Assembly (NCBI GenBank): GCA_937899715.1
Contig: CALCNX010000031.1
Coordinates: forward strand, 1 to 64,000
Origin: an uncultured bacterium
GTDB taxonomy: Bacteria; Bacteroidota; Ignavibacteria; Kapaibacteriales; UBA4661
Direction of reading: 5' to 3'
Length of the DNA: 64,000 nucleotides
Shown here: in pieces, positions 1 to 12,000 of the stretch
How the letters are laid out: each line of letters opens with the position of its first letter
Numbering within the stretch: the first letter of the stretch is position 1
The notes under the pieces: generated by a model
Databases searched by the model: none
Seen by the model: only the letters and a program-made list of their open reading frames with translations
Told to the model about the DNA's origin: nothing
Made by a program: the position numbers and the translations under genes

Positions 1-3000
1 GCGTTTTGTTCCCATCCAACCCCACCGTCACGTTCTCGTCCACTACCACCGTTGCCGACATCAACACCGGAAACTCTACCGGACTGCTTGAGCGCATTGT
101 GCCGCTTCCCGAATACTCCACTCGTGCGAGTGCCGAACCATATGAAACAGTCGTTCCTGTGAGTGTGCCCGTACCGTCTAAAAGCAACGTTGCACCCGTC
201 GTGGTCGTGCCGCGTACCGTTACCGTGCCGTTATTGATGAGGGTTACGCCGTTGGCAATACCAAGAACAGACGGGGTGTCTACCACGATTTCTGCGCCCG
301 CGCCCAGCGTCATATTGCTTTGCACCGTGGCGATGGTCGTCGATATACCACTCTCATTGCCCATGACGATAAAATGTGTACCTGCCGTCAGGAATATCCC
401 CGCACTAGGCGCAGCCGTACCGCCTGTTGGGTTATCGAACCAGTTCAAATAACTACTTGCGTCGCCGGAGCGGTAGTAGTAGTTAGCGCTTACCACCGTC
501 ACATTTACCGCACCAACGACGGTTTCCGAAAAGCCGTAGGAATCGGTCACAGTTACGGTCAGGGACTGCGAAATGGGCGTGTTAATGGCCGGGTTCGGTA
601 CGTTGGTCGGACCCACCAAATACGGACTGCCTGACCATTGGTAGGTCAGCGTTCCAGTACCACCGTTCACCGTTGGCGGTGTCAGTACGGTGTTGGTGTT
701 GGGAGTGACGAGCTGCGTTCCGATTGTCATACGCGGACGATACCGCACCGTTACAGACTTGTCGTCGGTAGTCGTGCCATCGCTGGCGCGGTAGCTGAAG
801 GTGTCAGTTACATTCAGCGCAATGGGACTGGTGAGGTTCGTGAAGGTTATTGCGGGTGCAGCGAGGACGTTTGTGCCAAGACTTGGTGCCGTCAGTGGTG
901 GTAAAGGAGCAATAGCATACGTTGGCAAACCAATAGCCACCGTTGCTGGCAGTGTTGCGCTGGTTGTGCCACCAAGCGTGGGTTCAGCGATGATGCTCAC
1001 AGGCGCGAAGCTCTGCACTACTGTTGGCGTGTTTACAAGGGTGGCATTGTAGGCGGCTCCGGCTGCGGAGGAATTGTTTGCTGTTCCGCCACCGTATTCA
1101 TTCAGTTTCCAATAGCCGACGAGGTTTGACCAGTTCGGATGTCCGAGTGGCGGTGCGCCCGCAGCGATTTCCAAGCCTTTGTAGAAGTTGATGGTGCTTT
1201 GGGGAAGAGCCACGTTCCACAGGCGTACTTCGTCTATCTCGCCTTGCCACGGCTCCGGGGAGGTAGGTGCCCAGCCGATATGCACCTCTCCGCCCGTTGC
1301 CGGACCTACGCCATAGGGAATCGGTGCTCCAACTTGAAGTCCGTTGACGTAGAGCGTTACCGCCGCACCGGTCAGGCTCACGGCAATGTGATACTGTTGA
1401 TTTTGTACAAATGGGTAGGGAATGTAAATAGCGGATGCCCCATTCCAGATTGCCAGACTACTATAATCGCCGCGAATATGAAAACTGTATCGTGTTGTGC
1501 CCACGCCGTCACGAATAGCGAGAATACATGGATTTGCAGGAGGTGCGCCCGGCACCCACGTCGGGCGTATCCATGCTTCCAGCGTTCCGGCTGCGATGTC
1601 GAATGCGGGGTTGGTTACCGTTACGTCTTGATTGGTACCATTGAACGACAGCGCATTGCCAAAGCCTGCACGAGCAGGCGAGTTTTGGTTGAGCAGAATT
1701 GTAACATTATTCGATCCAGAATTTCCCGCCGCAATATCTACATCGCCATCGCCGTCCACATCACCAAAGACAACAGCATAAGGATTTGTTCCAACTGCAA
1801 ACGGTGAACCGATTGCCGGAGTAAAGGCAGCAGCACCATTATTCATTAAGACCGTAACGTTATCCGAGGTGAGGTTTCCCGTTGCAAGATCAAGTGTTCC
1901 ATTTCCATTCGCATCGCCAAACGCAACCGACCAAGGCTGCGTACCTGTGGCAAAGGGAGAACCTGCTGTGGGTGCAAAGAATCCGGTGCCGTTATTGAGA
2001 AGTACCGATGCGTTGTTGCTGCCACTATTGGCAGTCGCAATATCCACATCACCGTCGCCATCTACGTCACCCATCGTAACACAAACGGCATTCGTCCCAC
2101 CGGTTGCAAAAGGCGAGCCCAGTCTTGTCGAAAATGTGCCATTACCGCTATTGAGCAGAATCGACACATCATGTGAGAATTGGTTGGCAAGCGCGGCATC
2201 TAGGTCACCATCGCCGTCCACATCGCCCAATGCGACATGGATAGGTGAGGTTCCGCCACTGGCAAAAGGAGAGCCGGGAGCAGCAGAAAATATGCCGTTA
2301 CCGTTATTGAGCATGATAGCGAGAGAAGACGTACCACTAATGGACGTAGCAATATCCATGTCTCCGTCGGCATCCACGTCGCCAAGAGCAACTCCCTGAA
2401 TGGCTGCGCCCACTGCAAAGGGCGAACCGACAACAGGTGCAAACGTCCCCAGCCCATTGTTCCGAAGCACGGTAATATTACTCGATACTTGATTGACAAT
2501 AACGAGATCAACATCATTGTCATTGTCTAGATCGCCAAAAGCAATGGCAACAGGGTTTGTTCCTGCACCGACCGTCGAAGCCATCGTATATGTACCAGAG
2601 CCATTATTCACGAATATGCTTGCGGTAGCAGAGCCAAAGTTTGCCGCTGCCATATCAAGGTCGCCATCGCCGTCCACATCTCCAAAGGCAACGGTGTATG
2701 GCGTTGTACCTGCTGTAAAAGGTGAGCCTGCTGATTGAACGGGGAATGTTGCCGGTCCCGCGCCTGCTTGAGCGCGGAAGCTCATCACAAATGGGCGCGT
2801 TGGCACTCCAAGGGCGCTGTGCGCGTGAGTAACGCTCACAAACACCTGCTCACCCAGACGGAAGGGTACGGCTGGCGTAAGGGTTGCGTTTGCTGCTCCT
2901 GTCGTGTAAGTGGCGATGTTCCGCAATCCCGTGAAACCGCCCCACACCTTGAAACTGTTCGCTGAAGCGGTTGCGGCAGTAACGTTCTGTGCAAACGGTA

Positions 3001-6000
3001 CAACAATCGTTGTGGCAACAGGCGCGTTCGTGCTGTTGAACGTCGGTGTAACGGGTGGCACACCGAAGGGGAAGGTGTTGTTGACCACGTTTTGGAAGGG
3101 TGCATTGCGCAAAAAGGCGAACTGCAATCCCGCCGCCGCAATATAGTCGAGGTCGCCGTCATTGTCCACATCGCCCGCAACACCGATCACCCCGCTTGTG
3201 GGATTGGGGAATATACGGTGCGGAGCAAAAGCAAGTGTTCCGGGTACGGTGTTGGTATTTTGGCTGAAATACGGAATACCACCAGCATAATTGAGAATGT
3301 CAATCAGTCCGTCGCCATTAAAATCACCCATGGAGAGAACTATCGGAGCATTACCCGCAAACGGCACACCCGTAAAGACTCCCGCTCCGTTGTTTTGATA
3401 GACTGTCATTCCGCCTGCGTTCAGTCCGGTTGGCAGAATATCCACATCGCCGTCGTTATCGAAATCGGTGGTAAGAAGTACGCCATAGAGTGTTGTGTAG
3501 GTCGTCGGAACGTTTGTTTGTGAGAATACACCTGTGCCGTTGTTAGCGAAGATATGCAGACTCACGTTGGTATTGACGGCAATGTCTATATCGCCGTCGT
3601 TGTCAAAGTCATCGGCGCTGATACCTGCGGCATTGGGTGTGCCAATTGCATACGGCGATGAGGGAGCAGCTGCAAAGCCACCCAAACCATTACCGAAATA
3701 CACAAAGAGCTGCCCGCCGCCATAGCCCGTTGCTGCAATGTCCATATTTGCGTCGCCATTAAAATCTCCTACCGTAACGTCGAACGCCGAAAACGCAGGC
3801 AATATCGCGCCTACGTTCATTGTCGTTCCGACATTGTTGATAAATGTTTCAATCGTTCCGCTCAGAATGTTGCCCACTGCCACATCAGGTCTGCCGTCGT
3901 TGTTGAAATCCGCAATTGCCAAGCCGCGTCCTTGCGGCGTTCCACCGGAAAGCGTTGCATTGTACCATGGAGCAAAATTCCCCGCGCCATCGCCAGTGAA
4001 AATCCGCATTGAACCTGTGGGCGAATCACCCGTACTCAAGGCAACGTCAAGATTCGCATCATTATCAAAATAACCAACCTTTACGCCCCACACAGTAGAT
4101 GGCGTTGGAGTGAGAGACGTTTGGGTGAACGTTGCCGGACCCACGCCAGCCCGTCCGATGAAACTTGACACGTGGGGCGTGGTCATAAAGCCGGCAGCAC
4201 TGGAAGTCCCTGTTGCTGTTACCGTCGTCATGACGCGCTCACCCGGGCGCGTGTTCATACCCGCTTGCGTAGCAACATTCGCCGCAAACGTCGGCGCAGT
4301 CAAATTCCGTCCCGTAAAGCTGTTCCACGTCCGCATTCCGAGTGCGGTCAGCGTTTGCGAGAAGGTGATGGCAACATTGCTTGTCAGTGGCGTAGCAGAT
4401 GGGTTGTTCCGCGTCGGCGAGAGTGCCGTTATCACCGGCGGAGCAGCAGCGCCGCCAATGGCGTAAAACACCGTTCCCGGATTTAAGGTTGTATAAGGTG
4501 TATTGTTACTGATGGTTGGCGCAGCTACGGTTGAGAGCGTGTTCCCATTAATGCCGGAGTACGTGCCGTTGGATGCAGCCGCCTCTCCAATGCGGTTTGT
4601 GCCGACAAGCCCAGGAGTGTTGCGGGTGAAGGTCAGTGTAGCATTGCTCAGTGCGAACCCGCCCAAGAATGTTCGCCAATACTCCGTCGTCGAAAGTGTT
4701 CCCGCACCAATCACACCCGTTTCCGTTCCGCCCGATGCCGCCAAAAACGGCTCGACCTCATAAATCGGACTTGCCGCCGATGAGGCAAAGTTCATGGAAG
4801 CGGGAAGATACGTCGTTGCCGTGCCACCGCCAACAGGAAAGGCAAATGAACCGCCTGCCATCGCCATCACACGCCGAAGCGCTCCGGCAATGTGCGATGC
4901 CGCGCTTCCGCCCGTGATAGCACCAATGCTTGGGTCTTGGACAAACACTACATTCGCAGGGGTGGATTTGATGTAGCCTTGCGTGAGCGTGAGTGCGCTT
5001 GCCGACAACAAATTGAGCGGAGAGCCGAGTGTCATCGTTGCTCCCGCACGGTTCATCGTTACTGTTCCCAAGCCACCCACGCCAAAGAGTGCGCTGCCGT
5101 TGATGTTCCCGCTGCCCGTTATTGTTAGTGCCGATGTCGCATTACCATTGATTGTACCGCCCGCAAACGTAATCACACCGTTCGGCTGAAGCGTCCGCCC
5201 GCTAATGTCAAGCGAGCCGGCTTGCATGGTGAATGTTCCTGTAATTTGCCGATTGGCATGAAGCGTCACACCGCCCGTATTATTCATCGTTACTGAGCCG
5301 GGCATTGGTCCGGGAAACTCAATCGCACTTGTTGAGCGGGCAACCGTTCCGGCGTACTCCAACGTGGCGGTTGTTCCCCAGTAGGTAACGGGATTACCTG
5401 CAATCGCGCCTGTTCCTTGAAGTTGGAGTTTTGCGCCTGCTACCGTCGCTCCTGACACATTCAAAAAGCCGTTGTTGGTAATGGTAATGCCGTTTGCGAC
5501 TGCCAAGACTGACGGCGTTGTTACGTGTAGACTAACGTTTGCTCCAAGCGTAAACGATGTGTTCACCGTTGCCGTTGTTGTCAGACCCACGGGATTGCTG
5601 CCCATAACATAGAAGTCCGTTGCGGGGCTTGAGAACGACGTTGCAGCCATACCACCACCCCACGGCAGCGAGTTCCAACTCGACGGCAAACCCGCATCGC
5701 CGCCTTGGTAGTAGTACGTTGTGGGAATAGGCGCGTTCAGAAAAACAGTCATCTGAGCGATATTGTTGTAATTACCAACGAGGTCAATATCGCCGTCATT
5801 GTCCACATCCGCTGCCGCCAGACCCATTAGTTGCGAGCCTGCACCGCCCGCTGCCGGATACGACACCACAGGATTGAATGCTGTCGCGCCGCCGTTCCGC
5901 AAGAGAATACACAAGGTATTATTCCCGGAACCGGCAGCAGCAATATCAAGATTACCATCGCCGTTAAAATCTGCCGCTACAATATCATATGGAGCCGTTC

Positions 6001-9000
6001 CCGCACCTGTAGAATACGTGCCTTCTAAGGTAAAGGTTCCGTCGCCCACACCGCGTAAGACCACGATATTACTCGAAAAAGAGTCCGAAACGGAAATGTC
6101 GAGTTTTCCGTCGTTATTGTAATCAGCAACGGAGAGCTTGATTAGATTGGTACTGCCCGAAGAAAATGCGGTTAGAGGCGTAAACGTACCTGTACCACTT
6201 CCCAAGAATACTTGCAGTGTACCCGGGGTACCATCCATACCGACAATATCCATCGCACCGTCACCGTTAACATCGCCTGCAGCAATATCACTCGCGCTAC
6301 TGATTGTACCTGCGAGAATCGGTGCTTGGAATGTTCCGTCACCGTTGCCAAAAAGCAAGTTCACGGCTCCGCTGGTCAAGCGTACAGCAATATCCATATT
6401 TCCGTCTGCATTGAAGTCTGCAACGGCATTACTCAGATTGTTGCCGCCAACACTGATGTTCGACGGCGTGAAGCTCAAACCGGCACCTTTGATACAAACC
6501 GTTAAAAAAGTTGTTGACCCGGAATTCCCTACAGCATAATCAAGTTTCCCGTCATTGTTGAAGTCGGCAGTGATAACTTCACGAGGAGCTGCGGCTGTCG
6601 TATATGGCGTTTGCGCAGTCATAGCACCGCCTCCCGTACCAAAGAACACCGAAGAATTTATCCCACCTATGTTACTTGTAACAACATCTATATTACCGTC
6701 GCCATCAAAATCGCCCGTTACAATGGATCGTCCGGTATTGGCAGTGGGATAGGAAACAAGCTGTACAAATGTTCCCACGCCCGGACCCGATGCTGCCACA
6801 CGGTAATCAAACGTGAGCGGACGCACACGAATACCAACGCTGTTATTCGGAGCGGTAACGCTACTGGAAGCGTTTGTTACTGTTACACTCACTATTTCGC
6901 CCGGACGGAAGGCTGTGCTTGGCGTGAAGCTCATTGTTGCTCCGGCACCACTAAATGTGCCGAGCGGTGAGAAACCTGTTGCCCTTGTGCGGCTTCCTGT
7001 CTGACTTCCCTGAACTTGGAAGAGTTGTTGCGCAGGTGGAACGGTAAAGGTCGCACTTGTAAGATTTTGCAAGAAAGTAATTGTCGGTGCTGCGCCAGCG
7101 GCAGCGATGTTCGGATTAGTCGCAGCATTATTGCCATTGCTGGGCGGGGCAATGCTGCTGAGTGTAGGTTGGATACCGTATTTCATCACGTGGACACCAT
7201 TTCCTGCGGTGCTGGTAATGGCAATATCAAGGTCGTTGTCGTTGTCAATGTCGGCGGCGGCGAGGAAGTCAGGATTTGGGATGGTCATCAGCAGCGTCGG
7301 TGCGGCAAAGGTTCCCGCATTATTTTTCGAGTACACCACTCGCCCTGCAACGCCTTCGGTCATAACCGCATCAAGGTAGGTGTCGCCATCAACATCAAAC
7401 AATGCAACATCCACCGCCCATGCACCCAGCGTGAGCGTTTGCGAGGGAAGAGCAGGAAATGGTGTCGCAAACGTACCGTTATTCAGGAAAACATACACAT
7501 TCGACGGACCGCCACGCACAACGACTAAATCCATGCGTTGATCATTGTTCACATCCGCAATACGCACACTACGCGCATCTGAACCAAAAACCAGTGTTTG
7601 ACCCGCGTAGAACGTTCCTGTGCCGTTATTGATAAGCGTAAAAATTTCTCCTGCGTTCCAGCGTGTGTAGGCAATATCTATATCGCCATCGCCGTCCAAG
7701 TCGCCTGTATCTACACCGTAGATATTCGGTGAACTTGCTGTTTGCTGCACGGCAAGCGTCCCACCGCCTGTGTTGCGGAGAACGGCATAGTTACCATTCA
7801 CGAACGTACCGCCACAGGCTACCGCTACGTCCATATTCCCGTCGGCATCAAAATCCGCCGGAGCGATATCGTAGATGTTACTTGCTGCAACGCCAATACT
7901 CGTGAGGGGAGCGAGTGCGGTAAATACGCCCAAGCCGTTATTCGTGAACACACGCACGGTGCGGGTGTTGTTGTCGTAGCCGCCGATAATATCTGGCGAA
8001 TTGTCGTTGTTCATATCCGCAACGGCAAGCCCAAAAAATGGCGTTCCCCCGGAACCCGCAATCATTCCCGCCGACGTGAACACACCCGAAGCAGAACCTG
8101 TGAACAGCTCAATACCACCTGTACCGGAGACTGCCATATCCATAAACGCATCGGCATTAAACCGTGCATAGACTACGCGCTTGGCTGCGGTACTTGGAAC
8201 GGCGGTGGTGGGGTGAAACGCACCCGTCGCGTTGCCCGAAGCTGTACGGAAACTTGTCACAAAGGGACGTGTATTCGTACCACCCGAACTTTGGGCATTC
8301 GTAACACTTACAAAGACGCGCTCTCCGGCGAGGAAGTCCGTCCCGGGATTCACCGTTGCCGTCGCGCCTGCCGCTGTGAATGTTGTTCCGGCAGGAAGCC
8401 TCGCACCCGTCATCAAACCTTGTACTCGGAAGTTTGGTGCTGTTACCGTTCCGGCGTTGAGATTAGCAGAAAAAGGAATCGTAATGTTCGTTGTAAGCCC
8501 AGCGTTCATGGTGTTGAAGGCAGGCGTAGTCGGCGGATAGGGCATTCCAAAGGGCGCAATATTATTCTGAACGTTCATCGCCACAGTATTCGCCAGCACC
8601 GAGACGCTATTACCAGCATCGTTTGCCGTAACAACATCCAAATCGCCGTCGCCATCCACATCGCCGACGGTGGCAAAGCGTGCTGCACCAATACCGGGCA
8701 GACCCGCAGAAAACGGCGCCCCCGCAGATGTTGCCGAAAAATCACCCGAACCATTGTTCAAGCGTACAGCAACATCGCTTCCACCAACATAATTTGCCAT
8801 CACCGCATCAAGATCGTTATCGCCATCCACATCGGCGAAGTTCATACTATACAGCGAACCCGTTGCAGAATAGGGCGAACCGGGCGCAGAGGTCGCAAAT
8901 CCGCCACTTCCATCATTGATACGCATAACAAGTTGCGGTGTTGGAAACTGACACGTAACCCCCAAATCAAGGTAGCCATCACCGTTCACATCAGCCAGAG

Positions 9001-12000
9001 CCAGGCTTGGAACAGAACTTGGCATCGTGTAGGACGTTGCTGCCGAAAACAAACCTCCTCCGCTATTGAAGCGAACATTTACATTGTATGTAGCAACATC
9101 TCCCGACACTAAGTCGAGGTCGCCATCATTGTCCACATCGCCCAGAGCAGCGCAATACACATTGCCTTGAGAATACGTCGCACCACCACCAAATGCCCCT
9201 GTTCCTGCGCCCCAGAGGATATAGACGAGTCCGGCAGTCTGGCAGGGAACGGCAATATCCAAAAAGCCGTCGCCGTTCACATCGCCAAAGACTATATTCC
9301 GTGCGCCTGCGCCGACAGCAATCGGTGAGCCGGGCGCAACCGTAGAAAAGTTACCGCTGCCGTTATTGAGCCGAACATGGATACTTGAGCCTGCCGCAAT
9401 CGCCAAGTCAAGGTCGCCATCGTTATCTACATCGCCGAAGGAAAGTCCTTGCGCGGATGCTATGGTAAAGGGTGAACCTGCTACTAGTGTGGTAAAGTCG
9501 CCTGAGCCATTATTGAGCCTAACGTAGAAACCGCCCGTACCACCGACAAACGAACTCGCCATATCCAAATCACCGTCGCCATCCACATCGCCGAGCGCAG
9601 TAAACCATGCCTGCGTTCCGGCAGCATAAGGAGAGTTTGCCATCGGATAGAACGTTCCCGGTCCCACCCCCGCTTGTGTGCGGAAGCCATAGACCTGCGG
9701 ACGCGCCGCTATGCCGACGCTTCCCGGCAAACTCGTCTGCGCATTCGTAACCGTTACCCACACCTGTTCGCCCGGACGGAATGCCGTTGTCGGCGCAAGA
9801 CTCGGCGTTGCCGTGCCCCCGCCCGAATACGTGCCTGCCTTCAAGCCCGTGAAACCGCCCCATACCTTGAACGCGTTCACCGATGCCGTGCCCGTCGTCA
9901 TTGTTTGGGTGAAGGTTGGGGAAATTGCCGCGCCGACAGCTGCGGTGTTGACGTTGCGGGCGGGAGCAAGCGTCGTCAAAAGAGGCTGAATGCCGTTTTT
10001 GTACACATACAATGCGTTGGTGCCATACCTGATGCGCAGAAGATCCAAATCTCCATCTCCGTCCATATCGGCAAATTTCAATGAATGATCGGCAACACTT
10101 GACGGATTCCTCGTCAAAACACCAAAACTTCCCAAACCATTGTTCAGACGAACCATTACGTCGCCCGTGTTACCGCCGTCGTTAGCGACCAAATCAAGGC
10201 TTCCGTCACCATTAACATCGGCAAATTGTACGGATATTGAACCAGTTCCTGTCGGGTAGGAGGTTGCCGCTCCGTACGTCCCGTCGCCGTTATTCAAGCG
10301 GACTTCTACGGTACTTCCTCCAAACCATGGTGATGAGGCAATATCCACATAACCGTCATTGTTGATGTCCCCCAATGTTATGAATGATTGCGCTCCGGGT
10401 GTAGTATAAGTTCCTAATGAACTGAGCACGCCTGTTCCGTCGTTTCGGAATACTGCAAACTGACCAAGAGCAGAAAGCTGTGTAATGAGGTCAATATCAC
10501 CGTCGTTGTCCACATCTTGCATAAAAATTAGACGAGGATTGCTTCCTGCGCCTGTACTATAATTAACCCCGGCGGCAAACGTTCCGTTACCGTTGTTTCG
10601 GAACACCGTAAAATTATTTCCGAAGGTGTTGGTTGCGACAATATCAAGATACCCGTCGGCATTCACATCCGCAGCAGCAACGTTTGTCGGTGCGGCTCCC
10701 GATGGGTATGTTGTCGGCGCACCAAATACCCCACTACCGTTGTTGAACAGCACGCTTACATTGCCTGCGCCACCAAAGTTTGCAACGGCGAGGTCGAGAT
10801 CGCCGTCATTGTCGAAATCAGCCGGAGCCACATATTCGCACGTTGTCCCGCCCGAAGGATAGTTCACGGGGGCGGCAAATGTTCCGATGCCGGTGTTGAT
10901 AAGAATTGATACTTGATTTGTAACCTGATTAGGAGTAATGACATCAATAAATCCGTCATTGTTCAGGTCTGCCGTAAAGAAATCGTTAGGCGTGGAAGCA
11001 TATCCGAAATTTACGGCGGGATAAAACGTCCCCGGTCCCGCACCCGCCCGCGTGCGGAAGCCCATCACAAACGGGCGTGTCGGCGAAAGCGACGTACTTT
11101 GCGCGTGCGTTACACTCACCCACACTTGTTCGCCCACGTTGAAGTTTGCCGTTGTGGTAAAATTCATCGTTGCGCCTGCGCCGGAAAAACCTACGCCCGA
11201 ACGATACCCGCTCGACGTTGTGCCGTGCACTTTCATCACGTCGCGGGCGTTCGGACTTGCGCCATTGGTGAAGGTGGCTGCTGTGGCTGTTTGCGAGAAA
11301 GTAATGCTAATGCCCGTCGGAACGGTATTCATCGGCACCGTCATGGGTGAACCCGCCGGCGTACCGTAATTCATCGTGTTCATTTGCGGCGTGGTCGTCG
11401 GACGCGGCGTGAAGGGCGGGAGATTGCCCAAGACGTTTTGTGGTGGCGGAATTACTGCTCCGACGGCAAAATACGTCGGTGCGGCGAGGGCGCTCGCCAC
11501 GGTGCGCGTGAGCGTCGGCGGCACGGGTACGCTGTTATAGGTGTTTGCGCCGTTGGAAGCGTAGGCTCCAGCAAGCACGGTCGAAGAGCCGATGAGATTT
11601 GTTGCTGTCAAGCCTGTTTTGCCCACTTGCATGAAGCCGCTCGTGAACGTTCCTGCCGAGACGCTTGCTTGCCAGTATTCGGTTCCAGAAAGTGAACCTG
11701 CGAGGATTGTCGTACCATCTGCCGAGCCGCCACTCCCCGCGTTGAACACTTCGGCTTGCACCGTTGCACCGCCCACCGTCGTTGGGTCTTGAATGGCAAA
11801 GGGCAAATACACTCCGCCTTTGGCAACGGGAAAGAGCCACGTGCCTGCCGTTGGTCCGCCGACTGGCATTGCGCGGCGCATGGGACCACTGACAAAGCCG
11901 GTGGAATTTTGCGTCAACGCGGTGGAAGCAGTATTTGCCACCGTCAGGATGTTTACTGCCGTTGTTCTGAGCGGACCGCCAATGTCTATTGTCCCTGTGG

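Noticed and set aside
6..9112. Many plus-strand open frames of 60-456 codons across the first 14 kb, including a 456-codon frame at 7742-9112
   Set aside because: They are antisense shadows of the giant minus-strand gene. Its Asp/Gly-rich FG-GAP repeats leave few stops on the opposite strand, and the translations are Arg/Cys/His-rich and unlike any protein.
1731..10973. Regularly spaced repeats with a ~150-bp period, possibly a CRISPR array or satellite
   Set aside because: The repeats are codon-structured FG-GAP motifs in one open frame and are far longer and more diverged than CRISPR repeats.
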